DNA from: Gammaproteobacteria bacterium
GTDB taxonomy: Bacteria; Pseudomonadota; Gammaproteobacteria; SZUA-229
DNA: 13,305 bases
Direction: 5' to 3'
Assembly (NCBI GenBank): GCA_013138755.1
Contig: WTCC01000093.1
Coordinates: 1-13,305 of the forward strand
A program made the position numbers and the translations under genes. Under the pieces are notes generated by a model. The model made no database searches. It was not told the origin of the DNA and saw only the letters and a program-made list of their open reading frames with translations. Below are positions 1 to 6,932 of the stretch, in pieces; positions within the stretch are counted from its first letter, which is position 1; every line of letters starts with the position of its first letter.

Positions 1-101
1 ATCAATTTTTTTGCACCATCAGAGCATCTTTATGAGCAAATAATCCAAAATTTTCTTGTTGTGAGGGAGTTAAGGAGGAAAAGAAGGGGCATGGTGATCT
101 G

Positions 102-1319
102 TTAGCCGATAAATAACTGAAACAGTATCATGCTGATGCTGGTAATAAATCCTGAAATAGGTACCCACATAGGGATTGTAAAACTGTTTTTGATGATCGG
201 TTGTGTTTGTTTTATCGAAATCAATGCAGCATTGACCAAGGTAAAAACAATAAGGATGAGATAGCTGGTTCCTTTGGCAAGTGTCTCTAGCGGGAACCAT
301 AAGGCCAGAATCAGAATGATAGCGATAACGAGCCATGTGGCGTTTACGGGTGTTTGTGTTTTACTGCTGACTTTGGCCAAACCTTTCCATAGCCAACCTT
401 GCTTCGCCATACCGTAAAAGATACGTGAAGCCATTATCATCTGAATAAGTGCACCATTGACGATAGCAAACATGCCGATGATGCTGATGATTTTAGGGTT
501 GATGTTCGATGTTGCCGACAACACTTCCGTGAGTGGCGCTTTACTTTCAGATAGGGTGTTTTGGTCTAACGCTAAAACCGCGATCAATGCTACTAGTGCA
601 TACATTACCGTGGCAATTAATAGTGCAAGTAATATTCCCGCAGGCAAAGTGCGTTTAGGATTTTTTACTTCTTCGGCTATGTTGACCATGTCTTCAAAAC
701 CGATGAAGGCAAAAAATGCAAGAAAGCCACCGAGCATTATCCCTGTCCAGACAGATGATTGCAGGGGTGGTAGTAAAATATCTATTTCAGCTGGAATGTC
801 GCCAAGAAGGTCTCTACCTGCCCAGATGATTAACAGTAACCCTGATATCTCAATTATGGTTAACACAGCAGCGATGGTTACTGATTGCGTAATGCCCCAG
901 ATGGTTAGTAGTCCCAGTAACAAGATAATACTTGTCACGACTAAAAATTCAGGGGTCTGAAAAAAAGTATAAAAGTATCCGTAAAATCCACGTGAAATTG
1001 TTGCAGCTGAAACCATGCCTGCAAAGGCGATCAGCAGACCTGTTAAGCGTGATAGAGATGTAATGTGAAAGCCTTCATGAATATAAACAGCTTCGCCCGC
1101 AGAGAACGGATAACGTGCAGACAGTTCGCTGTAAGAGAAGGCGCTAAATGTGGCTACGATGGAGGCGACAAAAAATGCAAATGGCGCGTACATAGCAGCT
1201 TCACCGGCTACCTTACCAATCAGTACATAGATGCCAGCACCGAGAATATTACCCAGACCGAAAAACAGTAATAACGGCAAGCCGATCGTTCGCTTTAATT
1301 CGACCAATTGATCACTCAT
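102..1319 (-). CDS. APC-family amino acid permease
   Basis: This 405-residue, almost wholly hydrophobic protein should be an inner-membrane amino acid or polyamine transporter of the APC (amino acid-polyamine-organocation) superfamily. The N-terminus carries the family's unwound first helix, GLGNILGAGIYVLIGKVAG at about residues 21-39. About twelve membrane segments can be seen. The stretch SRIFYGMAKQGWLW (about 295-310) followed by TPVNATW matches the conserved SRxxYxMAxdG...tP region after helix 8 of this family. The length is slightly short for the family (usually 430-500) but both ends look intact. The ATG at 1319 directly follows AAAGG, which is poor spacing, yet it gives the normal start of TM1. 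The gene is 85 bp downstream of the nuclease-like gene on the same strand, so it may be read from its own promoter. The substrate cannot be told from the sequence. Confidence 0.88.
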   Translation of the reverse strand: MSDQLVELKRTIGLPLLLFFGLGNILGAGIYVLIGKVAGEAAMYAPFAFFVASIVATFSAFSYSELSARYPFSAGEAVYIHEGFHITSLSRLTGLLIAFAGMVSAATISRGFYGYFYTFFQTPEFLVVTSIILLLGLLTIWGITQSVTIAAVLTIIEISGLLLIIWAGRDLLGDIPAEIDILLPPLQSSVWTGIMLGGFLAFFAFIGFEDMVNIAEEVKNPKRTLPAGILLALLIATVMYALVALIAVLALDQNTLSESKAPLTEVLSATSNINPKIISIIGMFAIVNGALIQMIMASRIFYGMAKQGWLWKGLAKVSSKTQTPVNATWLVIAIILILALWFPLETLAKGTSYLILIVFTLVNAALISIKQTQPIIKNSFTIPMWVPISGFITSISMILFQLFIG

Positions 1320-1349
1320 CCTTTAATTTTAAGTTTATTTGTTGTGCAA

Positions 1350-1364
1350 AGTAACATCGTTACT
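1350..1364. repeat. Short perfect palindrome between the nuclease-like gene and the permease
   Basis: AGTAAC (1350-1355) and GTTACT (1359-1364) form a perfect 6-bp inverted repeat around ATC. TGCAAA lies on both sides as a direct repeat (1345-1350 and 1364-1369). It sits 31 bp upstream of the permease start, where an operator would be placed, but I cannot assign a protein to it and the size allows chance. Confidence 0.3.
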
Positions 1365-1404
1365 GCAAAATTCATAAACGGAAAAGTCTTATTAACCAGT
1401 CTGC

Positions 1405-1896
1405 TTATTTAAAAGGGGAAAGATAAGGTCTGTCGATTGCTATTCCCCATACCCCCATGCCGCGAGATCGTGCTATTTTTTCTAACGTATGATATTCGAT
1501 AGGCGCGTCGGGTAACGCAGCTGCCCAGCCACGTTCGAGCAGATAGGCACTTAGGTCATCACCTTCGTCAAAATGCGAATAGTTAACAAAACACCAACCG
1601 GTCAGGCTACCATTCGGATTGTCGCTGATGATTTCACATTTAACGAAACTTTTTATTTTAAACTCAAGAGCAAGTGCTGCGCGTTGACCGCATACCGGCG
1701 GGTGTTGAGTAGTGCGGCAATTATTACTGGTGTTAGGGATGTGGATACCGTAGAGATGAATTGTTTTCTTTTTTATACGCAGTGTTCCGTCATCATTGAC
1801 GAACGCGTAGCTGGTCAGTTCTTCAGCTGACGCCGGTGAAAGTAAGAATAGGCTGATCATATAGAGAATAGCCATGGATGAAATGTTGTGCTTCAC
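1405..1896 (-). CDS. Exported staphylococcal-nuclease-fold protein, probably inactive as a nuclease
   Basis: The 163-residue product has a signal peptide (hydrophobic residues 8-22, likely cleaved after ASA at 24), so it should be periplasmic or secreted. The rest follows the SNase (thermonuclease) domain in order: DDGTL (35-39), the strand IHLYGIHIPN (46-55), CGQRAALALEF (69-79), then LSAYLLERGWAAAL and Y...AR..GMGVWG at the C-terminus, which fit the family's 'LvreGlA...Y...E..A...grGlW'. The catalytic positions do not fit. The usual IRLxGIDAPE is IHLYGIHIPN, losing the Arg, Asp and Glu, and the DRYGR motif is replaced by NPNGS near 93-97. I infer a non-catalytic binding role. The start is a GTG at 1896 with GAGG 5 nt upstream. 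It is 92 bp downstream of the TSUP gene. The family call is by motif order only. Confidence 0.72.
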   Translation of the reverse strand: MKHNISSMAILYMISLFLLSPASAEELTSYAFVNDDGTLRIKKKTIHLYGIHIPNTSNNCRTTQHPPVCGQRAALALEFKIKSFVKCEIISDNPNGSLTGWCFVNYSHFDEGDDLSAYLLERGWAAALPDAPIEYHTLEKIARSRGMGVWGIAIDRPYLSPFK

Positions 1897-1988
1897 AGTT
1901 CCCTCGCGATAGTGATTTTATCTACTGCATGATTATAACGGTATTAAAGACAGGCAATGAATCAGAAAATTCATTTTTAATGCTATTG

Positions 1989-2744
1989 CTAAACTACTTG
2001 CGCAGTAACAATCATTTTTATACCTGCGATAAGCAATACAAACGCGAGTGCTTTACGAAGATGTAATGGTGCAAGTCTGCGGATATTGAGTTCAGAACCG
2101 ATAACGCCACCAACCAGGGCGGCGATAACCAAAATAGATATGCCATCTGGCCAGGCTTGTCCGGTTGTTGCAAAACCGGCGAGACCGGCGATTGAATTGA
2201 GTAAGATAAATCCGGCAGCAATTGCTGCACTGCCGCGCATATTGGTCCAGTGAAAAAATAGTAATAATGGACTGAGAAAGATACCGCCACCGACACCGGT
2301 TAGGCCAGATATGAAACCAAGCAGACCGCCGACAATCATGGCCACGACGACAGATGGCGTTCGTAGCTCATAATCATCATGTGATTGCCATACCATGCGT
2401 ACTACAGCAAGCAGCATAGCTAAACCGACGATGATTTTGTAGAGTGATGAATCTATTGTGTATGCTCCACCGATAAATGCCATTGGCATTGAGGTGAGAA
2501 CAAATGGTGTGAATAACCGCCAGTTAAAATGACCTGCCTTGTTTAAACGTGATAGCACCAATACGGTAACGAAAATATTCATCGTCAGAGCTGCCGGTTT
2601 CATCAGTGCAGGTTCCAGACCAAATAACGCCATGACCGCCAGATAACCAGAGGCACCGCCGTGCCCGACGCTGGAATAGAGTATTGCTGCTACAACGATG
2701 CTGACAAGAAAGAATGGTGAGAAGTCTATTGTTGAAAAAAGCAC
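1989..2744 (-). CDS. TSUP-family (TauE/SafE) membrane anion exporter
   Basis: A 251-residue inner-membrane protein of the TSUP family, whose characterised members move sulphite, sulphoacetate or other sulphur and organic anions. About eight hydrophobic segments form two related halves. Each half has the family's glycine-rich turn: SSVGHGGASGYLAVM at 24-38 and GLTGVGGGIFLSPLLL at 147-162. The start is a GTG at 2744 without a good Shine-Dalgarno sequence. No ATG lies between it and the moaA stop, and the first helix begins at once, so I keep it. Only 24 bp separate it from moaA, so the two are probably co-transcribed and possibly translationally coupled. What it exports is unknown. The link to moaA invites a guess at a sulphur or Mo-related anion, but nothing in the sequence proves it. 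Confidence 0.85.
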   Translation of the reverse strand: MLFSTIDFSPFFLVSIVVAAILYSSVGHGGASGYLAVMALFGLEPALMKPAALTMNIFVTVLVLSRLNKAGHFNWRLFTPFVLTSMPMAFIGGAYTIDSSLYKIIVGLAMLLAVVRMVWQSHDDYELRTPSVVVAMIVGGLLGFISGLTGVGGGIFLSPLLLFFHWTNMRGSAAIAAGFILLNSIAGLAGFATTGQAWPDGISILVIAALVGGVIGSELNIRRLAPLHLRKALAFVLLIAGIKMIVTAQVV

Positions 2745-2768
2745 AGTGATGATTTTGTTTTCGTTTAC

Positions 2769-3773
2769 CTAGCCACCGGTCATGCTCATCAGGCGAATGA
2801 CCTGATCGGGTTTATCTTTGAACTCATGTTTTTCCGGTTTTAAACCGATAGCCTTGATCAAGGTAGTTTTTAGTTCGTCATCACTGATACCATCACGTAA
2901 TAGTGGACGCAACTCGACTTTATCGTCTTGACCTAAACACAGGTACAGGGTGCCATCGACAGACAAACGTACACGATTACAGGTTTCGCAAAAATGTTGC
3001 GAGATCGGCGTGATGAATCCGATGCGTAGGTTAGTGTTTTTAATCTGCACGTAACGTGCAGGTCCGCCACCGGGCATAACACCGGGAACCAACTCATACC
3101 GTTGTGACAACTGTTGCTTGACTGTTTGCAGGTCCAGGTAATGATCAGTGGCATCTTCTCTAGTAGCGCCCATCGGCATGGTTTCGATGAAGCGCAAAGT
3201 AAAGTCATGTTTGATACAAAACTCGACCATGTCTTCAAACTCATCATCATTGATGCCTTTCATGGCGACCATGTTGATTTTTATAGGAGAGAAGCCAGCT
3301 TGTTTTGCGGCGATTAAACCGTCGAGAACAGGTTGTAATTCACCACCCGTAATTTCTTTGAATCGTTCAGGGTTTAGACTATCCAGACTAACGTTTATTC
3401 TTGACACACCTGCATCATGTAAATCACTCGCGTGTTTGTCGAGCAACACCGCATTGGTACTGAGCGATAGATCTTTAAGGCCGGGAAGGGCAGTTAATCG
3501 TTTTGATAATTGGCTGATATTCTTTCTGACTAAAGGTTCGCCCCCAGTCAATCTTACGCGAGCGACGCCAAGTTCTGTAAAAGCTTTTATTACGCGTTCG
3601 ATTTCGTCATGTGTTAGCCAGTGTTCAGGCTGTTCGAAATCTTTAAAGCCTTTGGGCATACAGTAGAAACATCGTAGATTACACTTGTCTGTGACTGAAA
3701 GGCGTACGTATTCAATCCGGCGACCAAAAGGATCGATGAGTGAAGTTTCGTTTTGTGTGGTCAAGTTATTCAT
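2769..3773 (-). CDS. moaA: GTP 3',8-cyclase, molybdenum cofactor biosynthesis protein A
   Basis: MoaA is a radical SAM enzyme. It rearranges GTP to 3',8-cyclo-7,8-dihydro-GTP, which MoaC converts to cyclic pyranopterin monophosphate, the first step of Moco synthesis. The 334-residue protein has the radical SAM triad C31-x3-C35-x2-C38 (CNLRCFYC), RLTGGEPLVR at 74-83 with the GGEP motif for SAM, and the C-terminal [4Fe-4S] ligands C262-x2-C265-x13-C279 that bind GTP. It ends in Gly-Gly, as MoaA enzymes do, and that tail is needed for activity. Length is normal. The ATG at 3773 has no clear Shine-Dalgarno sequence. It lies 130 bp downstream of napC on the same strand with no convincing terminator between them, so read-through from the nap promoter is possible and would match Moco supply to NapA synthesis. 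moaC, moaD and moaE are not in the window. Confidence 0.97.
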   Translation of the reverse strand: MNNLTTQNETSLIDPFGRRIEYVRLSVTDKCNLRCFYCMPKGFKDFEQPEHWLTHDEIERVIKAFTELGVARVRLTGGEPLVRKNISQLSKRLTALPGLKDLSLSTNAVLLDKHASDLHDAGVSRINVSLDSLNPERFKEITGGELQPVLDGLIAAKQAGFSPIKINMVAMKGINDDEFEDMVEFCIKHDFTLRFIETMPMGATREDATDHYLDLQTVKQQLSQRYELVPGVMPGGGPARYVQIKNTNLRIGFITPISQHFCETCNRVRLSVDGTLYLCLGQDDKVELRPLLRDGISDDELKTTLIKAIGLKPEKHEFKDKPDQVIRLMSMTGG

Positions 3774-3802
3774 ACCGAGACTATGATGCTAAACCTGTGT
3801 AA

Positions 3803-3840
3803 TGATTCAATCAATACCGACTTTTTGCTACGTTGAATCA
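3803..3840. repeat. Inverted repeat in the moaA leader
   Basis: TGATTCAA (3803-3810) and TTGAATCA (3833-3840) are exact inverted copies 22 bp apart in the 130-bp gap upstream of moaA. It could be an operator or a stem in the leader RNA. It does not resemble a molybdenum cofactor riboswitch to my eye. No protein can be assigned. Confidence 0.3.
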
Positions 3841-3846
3841 GGGTGT

Positions 3847-3873
3847 ATCACCTGTATGAATTATACAGGTGAT
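3847..3873 (-). terminator. Hairpin downstream of napC, no U-tract
   Basis: ATCACCTGTAT (3847-3857) and ATACAGGTGAT (3863-3873) make a perfect 11-bp stem with a 5-nt loop, 30 bp past the napC stop codon. In the minus direction it is followed by ACACCC and not by a run of T. It is therefore not a classical intrinsic terminator. It may instead stabilise the 3' end of nap mRNA or partly attenuate read-through into moaA. The stem is clear, the role is inferred. Confidence 0.45.
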
Positions 3874-3903
3874 GTTCTTGAGATATCATTGGTAAAAATG
3901 CGG

Positions 3904-4533
3904 TTAAATGTCACCGATCGATGAGCCTGGATCCACATCGTGCATATCCGGTAATTCATGTGCGATGCCCTTGTGACAGTCGATACAGGTTTTACCTGTG
4001 TCTAGAGCTTTAGAGTGCGAATTAATCGCACGACGACCCTGTTCGCCAAAGTCCATAAATTCAAAGTTGTGGCAGTTTCTGCATTCACGAGAATCATTTT
4101 TCTTCATCGTTTCCCATACATGTGACGCCAGTTTTAAGCGTTTTGCTTCAAATTTTTCACGGGTATCGATGGTACCGAGAGCTTTATGCAGTAACTCATT
4201 ACTTGCCTGTATTTTTCGGACGACTTTATGATGCCATTCTTTGGGAACATGGCAGTCGGGGCATGTGGCGCGTACACCTGTGCGGTTACTGTAGTGTATG
4301 GTCTCTTTATATTCTTCAAATACGTTATCTTCCATCTCATGACAGGAGATACAGAACTCTTCGGTATTTGTCATTTCCATAGCGGTATTAAAACCACCCC
4401 AGAAAACGATACCTGAGATAAAGCCGACGACCAGTAAGGTTCCAAGTGAATATTTCACTGAGGGTTTTTTTAATACCTGCCATATCCTGCAAAGTATCAT
4501 GTCGTTACATTCTTTAGTTTTTTTATTGCTCAT
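3904..4533 (-). CDS. napC: Membrane tetrahaem cytochrome c, quinol dehydrogenase of periplasmic nitrate reductase
   Basis: NapC takes electrons from membrane quinol and passes them to NapB. The 209-residue protein belongs to the NapC/NirT family. It has one N-terminal membrane anchor (about residues 29-47) and a periplasmic domain with four CxxCH haem sites: CISCH 61-65, CPDCH 91-95, CRNCH 151-155 and CIDCH 183-187. Length and haem spacing are those of the E. coli type (about 200 residues). I use the ATG at 4533, which has CAGGA 10 nt upstream. A second ATG at residue 12 has a poorer site. It is the last gene of the operon, 72 bp after napB, and that gap contains a 13-nt-period repeat. The separate NapC with NapG and NapH also present gives two quinol entry routes, as in enteric bacteria. 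Confidence 0.97.
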   Translation of the reverse strand: MSNKKTKECNDMILCRIWQVLKKPSVKYSLGTLLVVGFISGIVFWGGFNTAMEMTNTEEFCISCHEMEDNVFEEYKETIHYSNRTGVRATCPDCHVPKEWHHKVVRKIQASNELLHKALGTIDTREKFEAKRLKLASHVWETMKKNDSRECRNCHNFEFMDFGEQGRRAINSHSKALDTGKTCIDCHKGIAHELPDMHDVDPGSSIGDI

Positions 4534-4536
4534 GAT

Positions 4537-4586
4537 AAATCATTCCTGTAAATCATTGCCAAAAATCATTGTTATGAATAATGATT
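4537..4586 (-). repeat. Three 13-nt-spaced AAATCATT copies and a hairpin in the napB-napC gap
   Basis: On the plus strand AAATCATT occurs at 4537-4544, 4550-4557 and 4563-4570, exactly 13 nt apart. The inverted partner AATGATT at 4580-4586 can pair with any one of them. The copy nearest napC lies between the likely Shine-Dalgarno sequence (AGGA, about 4545-4548) and the ATG. Competing stems could hide or free the napC ribosome binding site, or the outer stem followed by TTTTT in the napC direction could be a weak attenuator. The repeat is visible directly and the role is inferred. Confidence 0.45.
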
Positions 4587-4605
4587 GTTTTTCATTACCG
4601 ACTAT

Positions 4606-5055
4606 TTACTGTCCGGAGATAGCAGTTACAGGTTCAAATGCGTTCTCGACTAATGGTTTGGCGTTAACCTGGGGTACATGACATTGTGTGCAGAAGTAGC
4701 GTCGTGCAGAAACATTTGCCAGTACGTTTTTGTCCCGAGATTCAAAATGTGTCTGACTTATTTTTGTTGCGCCAGCTTCACGATAATTGCTCCAGCTATG
4801 GCAGCTCATACATTTATTTGACTTTAAGTTAATGCGATAATTTGTTGTTTTATGAGGAATTAATGGCGGCTGTTGGACATAGTCCCGTGCTATCGGTTCG
4901 TTGTCTTTCGCGTATCTTTTTGGCGCAGGTGCCGATGAATCCTGCTCGATATCATGAGCACCCCTTAACGAACTAACCGTTTCTGATATTGCCTGCATAC
5001 TGATTACTACGGTGGCAAGTAATACTGTAATCGTTGTTATTTTTTTCATCATCAT
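4606..5055 (-). CDS. napB: Dihaem cytochrome c subunit of periplasmic nitrate reductase
   Basis: NapB is the small electron-transfer subunit that forms the NapAB complex in the periplasm and hands electrons from NapC to NapA. The 149-residue precursor has a signal peptide (MMMKK then hydrophobic residues to about 22-24) and two haem sites, CMSCH at 82-86 and CTQCH at 122-126. The PPLIPH stretch at 63-68 is typical of NapB before the first haem. Length matches E. coli NapB (149). The start overlaps the napH stop by 4 nt (ATGA), indicating translational coupling. Three Met codons in a row leave the exact start open by two residues. AGAGG lies 4 nt before the first of them. Confidence 0.96.
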   Translation of the reverse strand: MMMKKITTITVLLATVVISMQAISETVSSLRGAHDIEQDSSAPAPKRYAKDNEPIARDYVQQPPLIPHKTTNYRINLKSNKCMSCHSWSNYREAGATKISQTHFESRDKNVLANVSARRYFCTQCHVPQVNAKPLVENAFEPVTAISGQ

Positions 5056-5987
5056 AAGGCCTCTGCTTCAGAAGAATTATTTGTCTGTTTAGTATTGTTT
5101 AAAAAATTATCTGGTACGTGGTTGTTTGTGCGTAATCCAAAATGGAAGACATCTTTTGCACAGACATCGATACAACGGCCACAGTTAGTACAATTGGTTG
5201 AGGTGATCACCGGGCCAATAACTTCTGTGTCATTTTTTTTGATGTAACCTTTTAATGCAGGACGGATTACCTGCTGTTCAGGGCAAACCATAAAGCAGTC
5301 CATACAATCGTCACATTGCTCACGTGCGTCTGCGCGTATACGAATCAAGCTGTGGGTGCCGAGCAGGCTGTAAAAAGCACCTACCGGACATAGGTGGCTG
5401 CACCATGCACGTCTGCTGACTAACAGATCCAGCAGGAATACGGCGAATATGATAAACCATGCTAAGCCCATGCCGAATATCAACCCACGGTGCATCATGG
5501 AAACCGGGTTAACCAGCTCCCAGGTTATGCTGCCAGTCACTACAGGTAATATCAGGGTTGCCGCCAAAATCCAGTAGCGGGTTTTTCGTGACAGGGTGGA
5601 TGCACCAGTAATTTTGAACTGATCTCGTAACCATTGCGCAGCATCCGTTACTATATTCACCGGACATACCCATGAACAGTAAACACGACCGCCGACCAGT
5701 ACATAGAAAAATAAAACGATGATTGCGCCTGTTACTGCTACGCTCTCCGGGGTGTGTCCTGCAAACAGACTTTGTAACATTACGTAAGGATCTGTCAGCG
5801 GCAGGGTTCCGAGTGTCAGGCTGGAATTTAAATTACCGGTCACGATCCAGATTCCAAACCAGGGGCCTAGTAAAAATAGCGACAGAATAGAAAGCTGACT
5901 GAAGCGCCTGGCGAATAACCATTTATTGGCGATTAACCAGCCTTTGTCTGCTCTGGCATCGACACCGGGATGCAGTGGGCGGCTCAT
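5052..5987 (-). CDS. napH: Membrane ferredoxin-type quinol dehydrogenase component
   Basis: NapH is an inner-membrane iron-sulphur protein that, with NapG, provides an electron route from quinol (ubiquinol in E. coli) toward NapC and NapAB. The 311-residue sequence has four membrane segments (about 33-51, 84-100, 136-153 and 169-191). The two CX3CP motifs of the NapH/NosR type are C104-SWV-C108P and C196-SHL-C200P. Two [4Fe-4S] ferredoxin motifs follow at C225/C228/C231/C235 and C266/C269/C272/C276, near the cytoplasmic C-terminus. The start has a strong GGAGGA ribosome binding site and overlaps the napG stop by 4 nt. The end overlaps napB by 4 nt. Length is close to the usual 280-300. The tail after residue 285 is Asn/Thr-rich and not conserved by eye. 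Confidence 0.96.
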   Translation of the reverse strand: MSRPLHPGVDARADKGWLIANKWLFARRFSQLSILSLFLLGPWFGIWIVTGNLNSSLTLGTLPLTDPYVMLQSLFAGHTPESVAVTGAIIVLFFYVLVGGRVYCSWVCPVNIVTDAAQWLRDQFKITGASTLSRKTRYWILAATLILPVVTGSITWELVNPVSMMHRGLIFGMGLAWFIIFAVFLLDLLVSRRAWCSHLCPVGAFYSLLGTHSLIRIRADAREQCDDCMDCFMVCPEQQVIRPALKGYIKKNDTEVIGPVITSTNCTNCGRCIDVCAKDVFHFGLRTNNHVPDNFLNNTKQTNNSSEAEAL

Positions 5988-6904
5988 TTTTCCGTCCTCC
6001 GTGCATTGATGGAATTATTATTCAATGTATCCCGTTTTAAAGTGTCTAGAGGATTATTGCTAAATGGGCTGGCGTCAGATGAATCATCTTCGATGATAAG
6101 ACCTTCTCCTTGAAGATCATAAGACTGTCCCTTTGGCATGTTGTATCGATGTTCAACATCTGGCGCGACTAAACTTTTACCGGCTTTATTTTTTTCTTTC
6201 CAGCCCCAGCGATAGTGATGACCGAGTTCGCCTTTGGCAAGCTCAAATGGCATCACGCGGATAGCCGTGTCTTCCAGCACGCAGGCACGTTCACATTTGC
6301 CACAGCCGGTACAATGGTCTGAATGTACTGTGGGAATGAAAAATGCATGTTTACCGCTGCGGACATTGTGTTCCATTTCGAGGGTGATGGCTTTATCGAT
6401 GACCGGGCATATGCGGTAGCAAACGTCGCAACGAAGACCTTGAAAATTTAGACAGTTCTCTTCATCGATCAAGACGGCAAGACCCATGCGTGCATCATCG
6501 ATATTTTCCAGGCTGTGGTCGAGCGCGCCGGTAGGACAGGCTTTCACGCAGGGAATGTCATCGCACATCTCACAAGGTATATCTCTGGCAGTGAAATAAG
6601 GCGTGCCAGTAGTCACTTTGTCACCAAAGCTTGCCAGTTTTAGCGTGTCAAACGGGCAGTCGCGTACACACAGTCCGCAACGGATACATGCACCGAGAAA
6701 GTCTTCTTCATCCAGTGCGCCAGGCGGACGTATGGCCGAGGCGGGTAGTGATACCGAATTACGTGAATATAAACCCAGGCCTAAAGCAACTAGCGTAGCA
6801 ACGCCGCCAGCGCGAGCGGAATCAAGCAAGAACTTCCGCCGGCTGTTCGCCGAAACTTTACGGTCAAGTGCGCTCTGTTGTGCTTGTGTTGGCTGTGTGC
6901 TCAT
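5984..6904 (-). CDS. napG: Periplasmic ferredoxin-type protein NapG
   Basis: NapG is a Tat-exported iron-sulphur protein that works with NapH in quinol oxidation for nitrate reduction. The 306-residue product starts with a twin-arginine signal (SRRKFLLD, Arg22-Arg23, then a hydrophobic stretch to about 48). It has four cysteine sets for [4Fe-4S] clusters: C73/76/79/83, C111/114/119/123, C151/159/162/166 and C198/201/204/208. E. coli NapG is about 231 residues. This one has roughly 70 extra residues at the C-terminus (after about 235), rich in Asn, Ser and Asp, which I do not recognise. The stop overlaps the napH start by 4 nt, and napA ends 28 bp upstream. No strong Shine-Dalgarno sequence precedes the ATG at 6904, so coupling to napA translation is likely. 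Confidence 0.95.
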   Translation of the reverse strand: MSTQPTQAQQSALDRKVSANSRRKFLLDSARAGGVATLVALGLGLYSRNSVSLPASAIRPPGALDEEDFLGACIRCGLCVRDCPFDTLKLASFGDKVTTGTPYFTARDIPCEMCDDIPCVKACPTGALDHSLENIDDARMGLAVLIDEENCLNFQGLRCDVCYRICPVIDKAITLEMEHNVRSGKHAFFIPTVHSDHCTGCGKCERACVLEDTAIRVMPFELAKGELGHHYRWGWKEKNKAGKSLVAPDVEHRYNMPKGQSYDLQGEGLIIEDDSSDASPFSNNPLDTLKRDTLNNNSINARRTEK

Positions 6905-6932
6905 CGTGTCGCTATAGTCTTAAATAGTAGCG

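Noticed and set aside
1..105. Open plus-strand frame of 34 codons entering from the left edge and ending in TAG at 103-105
   Set aside because: It is short, has no recognisable motif and its stop overlaps the 3' end of the permease. A minus-strand frame ending at 2-4 is equally open. Sequence to the left is needed, so I do not call a gene.
457..960. Plus-strand open frame of 167 codons inside the permease gene
   Set aside because: It is antisense to a clear membrane transporter, has an amino acid make-up typical of a shadow frame, and no ribosome binding site.
1956..1980. 7-bp hairpin (AATGAAT/ATTCATT) followed by TTTTT on the plus strand
   Set aside because: The T-run is on the plus strand, where nothing is transcribed toward it, and the stem is all but one pair-type AT-rich. 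It is probably chance.
3148..3666. Plus-strand open frame of 172 codons inside moaA
   Set aside because: It is antisense to a well-conserved radical SAM gene and shows no domain of its own.
3802..3814. FNR-like ATGAT-TCA-ATCAA upstream of moaA
   Set aside because: The half-sites fit, but the spacer is 3 nt and not the required 4, so binding by an FNR dimer is unlikely.
3774..3903. Possible molybdenum cofactor riboswitch upstream of moaA
   Set aside because: The context invites it, but I could not recognise the conserved core of the Moco RNA motif, and the stems seen are too simple. A covariance model search would decide.
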